Origin: Arabidopsis thaliana
Lineage: Eukaryota > Streptophyta > Magnoliopsida > Brassicales > Brassicaceae
Length of the DNA: 64,000 nucleotides
Direction of reading: 5' to 3'
Assembly: GCF_000001735.4 (NCBI RefSeq)
Contig: NC_003074.8
Span: 16,065,261 to 16,129,260 of the forward strand
Shown: positions 10,234 through 21,419 of the stretch, piece after piece
Layout of the letters: each line of letters opens with the position of its first letter
How positions within the stretch are numbered: the first letter of the stretch is position 1
Translations under genes and position numbers: made by a program
Notes under the pieces: generated by a model
The model's database searches: none
Seen by the model: only the letters and a program-made list of their open reading frames with translations
What the model was told of the DNA's origin: nothing

Positions 10234-12120
10234 CAAATCAATCAATTTGTTGTAGCATTTTAGTTATATATTCATTATTTTTGCCCCCTTCCCCTCTAAA
10301 AGAAAAAGGTTATACATTCATTATTATTTACTTATTATTGACTTAGAAAATATTTATTTATTTAATATCAGAAGAAAAGATATATATATATATATTTAAT
10401 TGATATGTGTGGTTTTGCTACATCCTAGATATTTTTTTGGGTCTCTCTTCTCAGATCTTTCGTTATTTCCACTTTGGGAAGAAAACAACGTAGCAAGAAG
10501 AATCAATTTTGGCTCTCCTTTACGTCACAACTCACACGCAATGAAAGGCACATCTTTATTTTTTTCCACACCAGTCAAATTGATTAATTGTGAAGATTCA
10601 GAACATAAATATTCGTCACACATTTCTCAAAAAAAAGAAAAGAAATCAGCATACATGAGGAGAACGTTTCATATTTGATAGTTTATCCGCTGTTTAATAC
10701 ATGATCAAGAAAAATAAAATCAAATAATGAATAAACCCAACCAAAAAAAACAATATTTTGACTAACGTAATCCATTATCAAACCAACCATTTTTTTTTTT
10801 TTTGTTAACTCTAATTTAATTTGAAGAAAAATCATATTTATTTTTCTTTAATTCTCTGTGTTGATTGGCCCCATGTAAATTTAAAGCATCAAAATCAAAA
10901 GGTTGCGTCAACTTCAATTCATTTGTAAGCCACAAAACAAGATATATTGCAACTTGCTAAAGCAAATTTACTGTCCACTCATGTTGTGATCATACTCATA
11001 ATTTCTTTTTGTCTACTGAAAGCAAATTTATGAAAACTGACCATTTTTTTTTTTAAAAAGGAGAAACTAGGTTACCGACAATAATTTTCTTGTAATGAAC
11101 CTAGTTATATTGACCATCCTAATTAGAGGCTCTTAATTGATAACTCTCTTGGGCACGATTATTGAGGCAACTCTCCCTTATCCTACAATGATCACATGTA
11201 CTTGGTCATATGTGAGTAGTCTCATCAAGAAGTTTTAGGGACTCCAAAGGGAATGACCATCTAAACACTTTTTTTTTGGTAAAAAGTGAAATTTTATAGC
11301 ATTTTAGTTTTTGACAGACGCTTACAAAGACAAATGAGAAGCAGAAAAAAGATCGAAAAACTACAAAGGAAGAAGAAGAAGGAATAACAAACACAAACAA
11401 CTACTAAACCGGAAAAACAAGGAAGACCTGAGACGAAAAGAACCACCATCTAAACACCTTTCTATGTATTTCTCTTGATATGATTCAAATTTGTTGTCTA
11501 TCTTTATTTGTTCTTAAAGCCTTAGATGAATTAGGCTAATTCACCTATTGTCAAAGCTTCTTTAAGCAACCTAGCCACAAGTTGTTGTTATCAAGCTTTG
11601 TGAATTTATTAGATTCTTTTCTCAATGCTTGATTAAATTATTTAGAACAAGTCTAGCCAATGTTTATGGATTTCTATAGTCTCTTCATATGAATTATCAC
11701 TAAAACGCCATTAGAGTAATTCATAATAGAAATCTGATTTGTATTTTCTTTTATGATATTTTGTTCTTTTGTTTATATTCTATATCTATAATTTATTTAT
11801 TTTGTTTTTACAAACTTCACATGTGTTCCTACAACTCTCTATTATTCTACTTTAGTTTTCATAATAGTTGTCATTTTAGATTTTCAATGTAAATATTTAG
11901 TACAAATTCCAATTATATCCTCATTGTTCTAGTGTGTTAACCACTAAAAATATTAGAAAATACATTAAACAAGGGTATAGTAAAAAAATTTAGTTGTTTT
12001 ATTAATTCGTGTACAAAAACCTTAAACGACTAACTATTTTAAAACAGAAAAAAAATATTATAACATATGTTTTTTTTGCCTCTATGTATTCGATCCTTAA
12101 ATACTACAGCGTTTATTTGT
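10234..12120. other. Intergenic, nothing recognised
   Basis: AT-rich sequence with a TATATATA run at 10380-10395 and short open frames (for example 10400-10678, 92 codons) without motifs. I see no gene, RNA or clear element ends. Confidence 0.5.
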
Positions 12121-12469
12121 GCACTTGCCTAAAAGTTATAGATGAATCAATGGGGAGGATAGCTAGAGTGCCATAAATCCATTGAACTTGATATCAGCAG
12201 CTTTCAATTTCTCGTGAGTGTATTGAAATGTTTGGTAAGAATTGCAAGAATCTTCAGGTTAGGAAACCGAATTATGTGGATCCTATATTTACTTTGGGGA
12301 ATATTGATGCTTTTACAAATTCGAGATACATGCAACATGTTAAGCACCTGGAACTTCGATTCAACACATTGACTGATAAGGGTTTGCCTCTATTTATAAA
12401 CAATGTTTAAATCTAGAGTATCTCGACTTGTTCGGGTGTCCAAACTTGACGATGGATGCCACACTAGCT

Positions 12470-12945
12470 ATGTGCGTTTGGGTATTCGTTTGGGTTTGGA
12501 TTAGTTATTTTCGGTTTTCGGGTTAAGAGGTATGGGAACGGGTTTAGATTACCCATAATTCCTAATAATCAAAAAAATTTATAACTAAATCTATCAAAAT
12601 ATGCAAATATCTAAAAACATTGAATAATGTTTACCTAAACATTGAATAATGTTTACCTAAACATTGAATAATGTTTACCTAAAATAGATTAAATACCCTA
12701 AAATATTTAAAATATCTAAAAATCTAAATATTTTGGACAATTAGGTTATTACAAATATAAATATTATTACTATATATTTAAATTGTCGGTATGTTTGAGA
12801 ACCTGTTTGGGTTCATGTTTGGGTTTTTGGGTTTGGAAGTCTAGAATCTGTATGAGTATTTCTTAATTTAGGGTTCGGGCTCAGATCAGATTTTTTGGAT
12901 CGGGTTCGGATCGGATGCTCGAGTTTGGATATTGTGCCCATTCTT
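12470..12945. repeat. Insertion inside the F-box pseudogene, with GGGTTTGGG-like ends
   Basis: The segment separates two pieces of the F-box/LRR reading frame. Both edges are rich in GGGTT/GTTCGGG phrases (GCGTTTGGGTATTCGTTTGG at the left; GGTTCGGATCGGATGCTCG at the right), with an AT-rich middle. No target duplication is obvious. It contains the 22-bp triplet at 12617-12682. The element type is unknown. Confidence 0.45.
12617..12682. repeat. Three perfect 22-bp tandem repeats
   Basis: Three identical consecutive units start at 12617, 12639 and 12661. Each begins ACATTGAATAATGT and ends TTACCTAA. The first 14 bases of the unit are nearly palindromic. Confidence 0.95.
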
Positions 12946-13015
12946 AATAGATGGTGTTGTTAGCGGTATCTCGAGTTTGAAGAATTTGAAGGAGATCAAA
13001 AAGCCAAAATTTATA

Positions 13016-13589
13016 GCTTTATTTTATCTTGATCTCTTATAGTTTTGTGTTAATACTATTTTCTTGCCTTGGTTGAATTTGAAAATGCTAGTTAAATTCT
13101 TCTTCTGGGCATTCCTTTATATCTTCTTGTAATTGGTTTTTAATTTTACAACAAAACTAAAATGTTACAAATTTAACAAATTTGTAAGAAAATGATTGTG
13201 TTCTACTTTCTTTGTTTCACAAAAGTTTATCTTTATTGACTAAATTTTCTCTTTTACATATATTATTGTCTTAGAAGTATAATGTAACTTTTGGTAAAAT
13301 AAACTAATTATCTCTTGTTGAATTAATACAAAATCCAGAAAAGACAAATTGATACAGGTTCAACTCAATTTTCTACCACTACACACAATATCATCAAAAG
13401 AAGATGAAAAAATACTCAACGCAAGATAATAAGAGAGGTTGTTTAAGCCCATTGGCATAGTAATCAAGGATTGAAAGGCTTTTATTCTAGATATAGGGTT
13501 TGATTACCAAAGAAGGTCTAATAAAAAAATTCAGAATGCTGCAGAACCGTCAGTCGTGTTCTCGAGTGTTAGATGTAAGATTGTTCATC
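13016..13589. other. Intergenic, nothing recognised
   Basis: AT-rich DNA between the F-box pseudogene and the tandem duplication at 13590. No open frame or element end could be supported. Confidence 0.5.
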
Positions 13590-13705
13590 GCTGGTATGGT
13601 GCAAGGAACAATCGTCAATAGATGATCCAAGTGTTGTGGGGTGAGATGCTGGTATGGTGCAAGGAAGAACCGTCAATAGATGATCCAATTGTTGTGGGGA
13701 GAGAT
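13590..13705. repeat. 58-bp tandem duplication
   Basis: Two units start at 13590 and 13648 with GCTGGTATGGTGCAAGGAA. Both contain GTCAATAGATGATCCAA and GTTGTGGGG, and they differ by only a few substitutions. Confidence 0.9.
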
Positions 13706-13717
13706 GCACGTCGTGGA

Positions 13718-14355
13718 TGTTGCAACTTTTTTGACATAATAGTTTTTCGGTAACTTTCCAGCCAAATTTCGTTTAAACGGTTAAACGGAATTGTCGGGTT
13801 GTTAGTGCAATGGAAGGCTGGTAAAGAGTACTACAAGATGGTATACTCATACGTTAAAAACGAAGTTGTATTGAATGAGAAATAAGGGTGTGAAGTGGGA
13901 AACTTGGACCAAACCGGACCGAACCAAATCGAACCGAACTTGGCTGAGCCCGATTGCGGGTTAGCGAATTGTCACGTCGTCGACTCGAGGACTGTCGGGT
14001 TTGTGGACCGTTATGCTTGTGAGTTATTGGGCTTGTTGGGTTGAATCTTACGAAAATACTCCATATTCTCAAAATATTCCATATCCTGAGAATATTCTCA
14101 CAAATCCTACCTCTCTCTACTATATATAAAGAGACCAAGTCTCTCATTATTTCTCACAAACACAAAACACTCTAAGTTTTAAAGTCTCGCTTCTCTCTTG
14201 CTTCTTAAAAGTAAGTTTTTATTTTAGTAGTTTCGAAAACATATCGTAGATTAAGTTCGCTTGAGTTATAGTGTGTTTGGGTATTAGTTCGTGATCGGTT
14301 GTATCCTGGGATATATAAATCGTGATCGATCATCATGTGTAATAAAATTGTTTCA
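13718..14355 (+). mobile_element. Probable solo LTR of a Copia-like retrotransposon
   Basis: A segment of about 640 bp begins TGTTGCAACTTTTTTGACAT and may end TTGTTTCA, so TG...CA. It has an internal TATA box (TATATATAAA at 14121-14130) followed by a pyrimidine-rich leader, and AATAAA at 14341. This is the order expected in an LTR (U3 promoter, R-U5, polyadenylation signal). I see no matching second LTR, primer-binding site or gag/pol, and the flanking pentamers do not match. It could also be an orphan promoter. Confidence 0.35.
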
Positions 14356-14854
14356 AAATATCTTTGAAGATAATATAGCAGACGACCAAAACAAAAACAA
14401 AAAAAGGTTCAATAACTATAATGTGGTCTTTGTTTTGTGGCTTCTGGAAATGATGTAAGGGCATTTTTCAGAAAATTACTATGTGAGAATCAAGAAGTGG
14501 AGATGAAATATTTCCAGCTTGTGTATACAGAAATAATTCGGTATGTTGTATAACATGTGCTTAAAGCAAGTGGTGTATTCTAATATCTTCAAAATTTTCA
14601 TCTACACTCACAGTCTAACACATGATTAAAATTATCGGATTAAACGATGTAATTTCAGCATCGGAGAAAGATGAAGAAAACATAGAAACTAAATCTGGCG
14701 ATTATGATTTATGAGTATATATAAAAAGAAATGATCCTATATACACAAATTCCATGTTTGTCTCAAAATATAATATAGATACAAATATTTATGTGTATAG
14801 ATAGAAACGATCAATAAAATATCATATGTAAATTACACAAACTCTCATATCTAT
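14356..14854. other. 3' flank of bZIP67
   Basis: AT-rich. The 3' untranslated region of the minus-strand bZIP67 gene lies here. No other feature seen. Confidence 0.5.
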
Positions 14855-16462
14855 TTACCACCCGGCACTGGCCATCCTCCGAATCTTTCTCAATTTGTCT
14901 CCGCTCTTCTCTTTAGTCACTTGTTTGCTTCTACTTATTATCTGCATGCCATTTCATTAATTTATTTTATTTATATTTTTAACCACAGAGATCAACTTCT
15001 TTCTTTTAAAAAACTAAAATTATATAAACTTTATGGTCGCTAAATTGTGAAGTAGAAGATCACTTGAAAAAATCAATTTCTATCTTAATTTATAATGAAA
15101 GTTCATACTTCAAATAAAAACCACTAACCCATCACAGCTTAGTTATTAACTTATTATCATTTAAGCTATATTTGTTAGATAACGATATTGTCAACTTTGA
15201 ATCCAACAATATCACACATAAATCCAAAATGATGTATTTTGATAATTCATATTCGTTAAGTAACCGTTTTAGTACATATGGAAATTGGAGTATTACCTCT
15301 TGTCTTCTTTTCTTCTCATTTTCCTCCTAGCAAAAAGTATTAAATTGAAAATGGTTACTAGGATATTGTTTTCCAAATATGAATCATAGCTTAATAGCTT
15401 ATATTAGTCGTTATAAATAATGTTTTATCAAGAAATTACCACAATTTCCTTCAGCTTCGTGTTTTCTTCCGTGAGGTTGTTCAATTCCAACTCCAGTTCC
15501 ACAGTATAAGCCTATAAAGAGTGAAACCCAAATTAGTCTCTAACTCTAACTTGGCCAAAAAAAATAAATTTTCAAACCGGATTTAACCAATGGCCCCTAT
15601 AGTCATGTTATACAAAACACAGTTCCTATATATTGTGGTCCAAACTCCGACTTACTTGTCTCCGGGCTCGAGACCGAGCCGCAGATTCGCGGTTTTTAAT
15701 CATTCGCCGTTGTCTCCGCTCCATCAAAATTTCAGGTGGACCATCAATTATCCGTTTCTTGATCCGAAAAGCATCTAAACCGGTCAGATACTGATTACTC
15801 CTCCCATTCCCGGTCATACAGCTTGAAGATTCTCCCAAAACCGAGTAAAACGGTCGGTTTTCACTATAAACCGACCGGTTATCACCATAATTGTTTTGGT
15901 TCTGACAATGTAAACCAACTCCAAACTCGGGGTTATAACCAAAATCAGAACTCGACATCCTCATCGTTGTCTTCAACGGTTCTTGTACAACACCAGCCTT
16001 AACAAGAAAATCCTCGAGAGTGATCTCACCAAGGGTTTGTTGCCGGCGAATATTTTCGGCGGAGTTTTGACCGGAATTCGACGACGGTGGATGTTGTTGT
16101 ACACCGTTTTGTATCTCGAGCCAAACCTCGTCGACCGTTTTCTTGCATAAAGGCACAGGGAGGGACAACGACCCTTGACGTGGCAGCACCGCCGGCTTCT
16201 CTCCGTCGTTGTGAGCCCCACCTCCTTCGTTGTCGTTTTCTTCAACGGTTGTCCACAAGTTCGCTAGGAACTCGTCCATGTTCATCGCTCCAAAGCTCTT
16301 ACCGCTTTTCATCTGAATTTCGTCAAGAGTTAGTGACAAAATCGAGTTCTGTCTCCCTACCGGTTCCTCCTCCGACAGAAACGTTTGCATTTGCGGTTGC
16401 GTTTGGATTTCGTGGTTGTTGTAGACGTGGAAGTTCGAAGTCTCCGATTCGAAAACCGACAT
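14855..16462 (-). CDS. DPBF2: Group A bZIP transcription factor DPBF2 / bZIP67
   Basis: Four coding exons: 16462-15656, 15511-15440, 15326-15297 and 14941-14855. They splice to 331 residues. Conserved ABF/ABI5-family blocks appear in order: C1 with RQNS (Ser40), C2 with RQGS (Ser98), C3 with RRQQT (Thr143), and the C-terminal C4 block ending RRMASAGW. The first three are SnRK2-type phosphosites in the family. The basic region is at about 247-269 (N-x7-R in NRESAARSR), and the leucine zipper is built from exons 2 and 3. The protein binds ABRE (ACGT) sites in the nucleus. bZIP67 acts with LEC1 and NF-YC in maturing seed, for example on CRC and FAD3. A 5' leader intron spans 16475-16561. Every exon border is GT-AG and in phase. 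The 30-nt third exon is easy to miss and carries part of the zipper. Confidence 0.95.
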
Positions 16463-16474
16463 CGTTTGGTAGAC

Positions 16475-16561
16475 CTATAAATCTTGAAATATTAACATGC
16501 ATTCATATATCAATCTAAGATTTAAAGAGTATAAAAGTGACTTAAAAAGATTATTTGTTAC
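16475..16561 (-). other. DPBF2: bZIP67 5' leader intron
   Basis: On the minus strand a donor (TCAAG|GTAAC at 16562/16561) and an acceptor (TTATAG|GTCT at 16475/16474) bracket 87 bp, 12 bp above the ATG. This is inferred from splice signals only. Confidence 0.6.
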
Positions 16562-16671
16562 CTTGAAAAAAATGTGTAATAAAGATGAAGAAGAACAAAG
16601 GAAAATAGTTAAGGATTGTGTCAGTGTAAACTGATACTTTTAAAATGAAGAAGAGGCGGAGTTTACTATGG

Positions 16672-16694
16672 TGTATATATATGCATGCATGCGA
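16672..16694 (-). promoter_or_regulatory. DPBF2: bZIP67 TATA box overlapping a triple RY (CATGCA) element
   Basis: On the minus strand GCATGCATGCAT (16681-16692) is immediately followed by TATATATACAC (about 16672-16682). RY repeats are the binding sites of the B3 seed regulators FUS3, LEC2 and ABI3. The arrangement fits seed-specific transcription about 200 bp above the ATG. The transcription start would fall near 16645. Confidence 0.6.
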
Positions 16695-18300
16695 GTATTT
16701 TTTTATTGGAGCAATGAAAAAGAGTGTAACTGCCAGAGCAAAAATAAAATAACATAAAATGTTTTGATATTTATTAATGTGGTACGTCGAATCTGGATTC
16801 TATAATTCTCCTTTTCGTTTGTTGATTGACACGTTCATGACACTTGTCTTAGATTTCCTGCTAAAATTCTTCTTGCGAAATTTTATCTTACTTTTACTCG
16901 TATACGGATTTTTACCTCGCAGCTAATTGGCCAATCATATCATGGATAAAATTACATTGTCAACATTTGTTTGAATGTCAAAAGATAACACAATAGTTTA
17001 TATGTTGTACACGTTTTCGAAATGTTTTTTCACAAATATTTATTGTATACGCATGAAATATCTTCTAGAAGTTATTTTATATTATAAGCGTTTTCTTAAA
17101 GCTACAAAACCTTAATACATACAACAAATAAAATTATAAGTATTGAGTAATAAATGCTGCTTGCTTTTCACATATGCTGCAACTATTTTTATACTAGATT
17201 ATGTCGGAGCAACAATGTGCAGACGTATATATTGTTTAATTATTAAAATATAAAATAAATTAGAAACATGTTGTTGTAGTGTTGAAGACTGTTAACGATA
17301 ATTAATCCAAATTTTTGAATCAGTTTTTAAGTTTTTAAATTTCTTTTTTTTATGAACAATGAAATTAAATGGTATTTTGCAATATTTTTAAATAATTTTC
17401 TAGTTTTAAAATATCGTAACGGCTGATTCACATATTTAACTCGATATCTGCCATCTGTTGTATACGTTAAAATAAATAAATATTATAAAGTAATAGTTAT
17501 TCGAACTCGTGTGAATACAATATTAGAAATCCGAGATGCGAACAGGTTGGATAGTTAATTCAATATAGTGGCTGCTAGGGTTATGCGGCATCTCTCCGAG
17601 CTTCGTCATGCCAAGCTTCGTTACGGCGAGCTTTGTCTTATTTCATGAAAATTGATCTAGATCTAAGATTTGTTTTCATTAGACCAAATATATGAAAGTT
17701 TTACACAGAATATTTGTGCGCATAAATTCTACCCCAATTATATGTTTAATATATGAGTAGGTAAGTTTTTCAATATTTTCAAATTAGGTAGCCAAAAAAT
17801 TAATATGACTAATTTTATCTTATTTTCGTCCTTATCTTGATAAATTTATTAAATATCTTTCATATTTAATGTCTTATTATTTTATTTAACTCATATTGTT
17901 GACAAAAAAGTATTTAATTCAAGTTTTATAAGTATATATAATTTGATTTATTCCGTGTTTTCTTTCATTTTTTCTCTTTTTCTTCTATTTCTTGTTTATG
18001 TAATTTTAAGGCGGATTGTTTAGCTATATTCTCTACACTTTTTGTTTCTGAAGTTACTTTTGTACACTCTTTTAATTTCCTCTCGTGGAGTTAATTAGTA
18101 TGGTTTAAAACAAAATAGAAAAGAAAAATCTATGTAATTAATTAATTATTTTTTAAAAAAATCAATAATCATTTAAATTCTCAGTTTTTCCTCCAAAATT
18201 CTTCTAGAAATTACCTTTAATTTATGTGCAATTGAGCTAAATTTAAATTCATTTATTTTCAGCCATAACAAGCATAGTTTAGGCAAGAAGAAAATAAATT
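16695..18300. other. Upstream of bZIP67, otherwise intergenic
   Basis: AT-rich DNA with no supported gene. A short GC-richer patch at 17560-17640 contains GAGCTTCGTCATGCC and related AGCTTCGT repeats. It may be a fragment of coding DNA but is too short to identify. Confidence 0.45.
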
Positions 18301-18339
18301 ATCATCATTGATTTTTCATACAATTTTAATACTAGGAGG

Positions 18340-19240
18340 CCAAACAAGACAATTTCAAGTTTGCGGTTGTGAACTAGATATATATATATATATATATATA
18401 TTTTTGGTCTTCATTTTTCTAGACACTTCTCAAGTTATTTGTAGCATTTCGGGTATAAGACTTGGATTGCTATCTACCCCTTTTATAAACTGAAACTCAA
18501 ACTGGAAAGTACACTGATTAAGTTTAGTCGTGCCGGTCTTTCTTATTATCAATTTCTCACGGGCTACGAAAAAGGCTTTTTCAGCTAATCGGTTTAAGGA
18601 GTTGTCTACTATGGCATGTGATGTCTTAAGCATCCTCATTAAAAATGTAGCTTCAGAGTCTTCATTCAGCATAGGAAGTCGGGTTTTAAACAAGTATCGG
18701 AGTTGTCTCCTTCCTTCTACAGTTCAAGCTTTGATATGCGCGAGGAATTGGCTACGCAACTTTGAAGAGATTGGTATGCTTCTGACTTCTTTTCTTTTGT
18801 CATATTTCAATCAATTTGAATCTTAATGCATATTGAGTTCTTCTTTTCTGTTGTACTTAGATGATAATATTGAGTTCCTTAATGAAGACAAAGATAGCGA
18901 GGGAGAACAAGAAGAAGTTTAATTTTGCTTTTAATTTGTTTTTGGATTTGATACTTTGTTGAATACTTGAATTGTGTTTAAATTTGCTTTTGGATTTGAT
19001 ACTTAAATCATTTAATACTTTGTTGTTTAAATTTGCTTTTGGATTTGATAATTGGATTGATTATGAAGCAAATACTATTGGGTTAAAATTTGGTTTTGTT
19101 ATGCCCATTGGACAACTCATTTGGGCATGGTCTTTAATGGGCATGGGCTTCAGTGGACATGGACACTATTTGTCCAATATCGAAATGGACATTATTGGAC
19201 TGGGCTAATGGACATGGACAGCCCGTTTTGACAGCTCTAG
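18340..19240 (+). mobile_element. hAT transposon remnant: C-terminal dimerisation domain and 3' end
   Basis: The frame 18596-18775 encodes a clear hAT dimerisation domain, with [30 protein letters not shown] and LICARNWLR. After a probable intron (GTATGC... to TTAG, about 18773-18860) the frame ends with an acidic tail, EFLNEDKDSEGEQEEV and stop, near 18922. Upstream, CELDIY before a TA microsatellite (about 18377-18402) matches the lead-in SELDIYLEE of such transposases, but what follows is scrambled. The segment to 19240 ends CCGTTTTGACAGCTCTA, a typical plant hAT terminus. The DDE catalytic core and 5' end are absent, so it cannot transpose by itself. Confidence 0.8.
18377..18402. repeat. 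TA microsatellite
   Basis: A run of TA dinucleotides interrupting the hAT remnant reading frame. Confidence 0.9.
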
Positions 19241-19765
19241 AAAAAGCCAACAGAAGGAAAAGTACGGAGGAGGAATCCCTGGCATGAATTCCAGAGATTA
19301 GAATAGAATGTTGACTTCTAGATTTTTCATACAAAGCAAATAGCATTTCCTATTGATTTGTCTCCTGGACTGGTGGAACTATTCTAATTCTGAATTATTC
19401 GTCGCTATGCTATTCCCAAGGACTAGCAAAATCGAAATGGTGAAATTTTTGGATCATCTCAATGGGTTCAGAAACCACACGTTTCTCTGTATCATCATAG
19501 CGTACTATCAAAAAAGAAGTTGTTGGATAAAGTAAACTTCCGCCTTGGACGAGCACGAGGCTTAGTCAAGTAGAATCGGATTACGCTGCTGGATGCTCTG
19601 ATCGAAAACAAATCATGTGGTTCGTGGGGCACTTGAGTAAGCCGCCGACGCTCGATTGTGTCTTGACCCCTATCCAATTTTTGGGCCAATTCCCCCCTCG
19701 TGCTACCAAAAAATGAGATGGTGTTCAGGTTGCGAGTTGGATCCATCTTTTTAGAACTAGCCCAA
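19241..19765. other. Base-balanced island, candidate organellar insertion
   Basis: Starting exactly at the hAT 3' end, about 520 bp have near-even base composition and lack the poly-A/T tracts of the surroundings. The minus-strand frame 19495-19746 is open for 83 codons (starting MDPTRNLNTISFFGST). The texture resembles plant mitochondrial DNA, and nuclear copies of it are common in Arabidopsis. I do not recognise the specific mitochondrial locus, so this stays a hypothesis. Confidence 0.3.
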
Positions 19766-20599
19766 ATTTTTTACTGACCTTATGGATTAATCAGATTTTT
19801 TTTTTTTTACGTGTATTTGTGACAGGCTATTGGTATATATTGAAAACATTATTCCAAAATGTAAAAATGTTAATATTTGATGAACATTTGAATAGTAAGA
19901 AAATGAAAGAATCTTATATTTAAAACATCCATACTGAACAAGTGGTATACAATTCTTTCCTAAGTAACTTATGGTTAAACGAAATTTTTGTGAGATTAGT
20001 GCATTGGCAGTATAAAACGTTATTTTAATATGCGAAACAAAATATTTCTTTTATAAGAGTTTAAAACAAAAATGATAGCTCAAATTTTAAACCTCTAAAT
20101 TACCAAGTCCAAGGAACTATTTATCTAGTGTCTAAGAATCGTATCCAAATATAAATATAAATAACTTACTATCCATATTATTAACTGGGAAGCATGGTGT
20201 GAATTACAATATTATAAGGGTAGTTTAAAATTAACTAAATGAATTTTTGCATGGGTAATTTAGTAAATTAACAACTACTACAACTAAATAAATATTTTGG
20301 ATTTTGTTCTTTTAAAAATCGAATTTAAAATCAATAAATTCATAACTACCCAATATTTTCGGAAATAATTTAATAACGTTTTCGTAACATATCATGCTAT
20401 TTTAATTCGAATTGTATATATGTAAATTTATTTATTTTGGTAATATGTTATTAGATAATTCGGAAACTTCAATCTAATTTAATTACAAATTATCATTTAG
20501 TTTAGATTTTAAACAATTTCTTTAACAAAACTATGTTAATTGTTTCTCATTAGTACACATAAAAGAACATTACCTCAAACATCAATCTATCTTAAATAA
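19766..20599. other. Intergenic, or decayed 3' part of the MULE locus
   Basis: AT-rich. No exon of the MULE gene to the right could be followed into it, and no terminal repeat was found. The left boundary of that element is therefore unknown. Confidence 0.4.
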
Positions 20600-20676
20600 T
20601 GATTTTACAAGGATTTTTAAAAGGGGTTTAAAAACGTTAATAATGATTTTACAAGATTTTTTAAAAGGATTATTAC

Positions 20677-21356
20677 CTGAGTAGTAGATGCAGAATGAGA
20701 AGCAAAAGGATTTGAAGTCGTCTCAGCCTGTAATAAACTCAATCACTGACTTAATAATGATTTTACAAGGATTTTTAAAAGGGGTTTAAAAACGTTAATA
20801 ATGATTTTACAAGGATTTTTAAAAGGGGTTTAAAAACGTTAATAATGATTTTACAAGGATTTTTAAAACGATTAGTACCTGAGCATTAGGGACAGAATGA
20901 GAAACAAAAGGATTTGAAGTAGTCTCAGCCTGTAATAAGCACAATCACTGACTTAATAATGATTTTACAAGGATTTTTTTAAATTATAACACAAGAAGGT
21001 TATTGAAAAACCTGCTCAACTGTCACAGAAATTTGCTCTACAGTCAAACATAACTGAAGCAATCCTCCACTCTGTGAGAATTTGTGCATAAAAGTTGCAA
21101 GCTGTCTATCGTTCCTAATATAAAGAGGATGAGATTGTATGGTTGTAGACGTGGAGACTAACTTGTAACTAAGCTTCAAAGAATTGGTTGAACTATCTAT
21201 TTGAAAATCCTCTACAAGAATATCAACCAACGCGTGATAGGTAATGTGCTCATCAATGAGCACTAAAGAAGCTCCCAAATCAATGTCTAATTCAAATTCC
21301 CAAGTCATATTGTTTGTCAACTTCCACAAGCCACAAACAGAATACAATTCTAGCAT
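20677..21356 (-). pseudogene. N-terminal part of a MULE-associated (MURA-like) protein
   Basis: Exon 1 (21356-21012) encodes 115 residues, ending VTVEQ before a GTTTTT donor. It resembles the N-terminal region of Arabidopsis MULE proteins: a start like LELYSVCGLWKLTNN, a strand-rich 100 residues, and RQLATFM near the end. Two further exons of exactly 51 nt, 20929-20879 and 20727-20677, have acceptor and donor sites and read AETTSNPFVSHSVPNAQ and AETTSNPFASHSASTTQ. All three exons end in CAG before GT, and all junctions are phase 0. No transposase catalytic domain or zinc knuckle is found downstream, so the gene is truncated. In intact relatives this region precedes the transposase. The introns carry a TTTACAAGGATTTTT repeat. 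Confidence 0.55.
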
Positions 21357-21419
21357 TATAACCTGATAAGATAAATAACAACAAAATCAACACCCACAAA
21401 AACACTGTCACTACAGAGA

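Larger units (their letters stand above)
12121..13015 (+). pseudogene. Broken F-box/LRR (SKIP1-like) gene fragment interrupted by an insertion
   Basis: Pieces of the leucine-rich part of a plant F-box/LRR protein are readable in order but in shifting frames. They are an ESMGRIARVP-like piece at about 12147, FGKNCKNLQV (12228 onward), HVKHLELRFNTLTDKGL (to about 12390), then LEYLDLFGCPNLTMDATLA (to about 12470). After roughly 475 bp of AT-rich non-coding DNA it resumes with VSGISSLKNLKEIKKPKF (about 12957-13015). Intact relatives have these segments contiguous. Frameshifts near 12180-12230 and 12405, the insertion, and the lack of an F-box make it a pseudogene. Related intact genes act as substrate receptors of SCF ubiquitin ligases. 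No start or promoter could be assigned. Confidence 0.7.

Noticed and set aside
15973-16518. Open frames on both strands within bZIP67 exon 1
   Set aside because: They are shadows of a long, well-supported coding exon.
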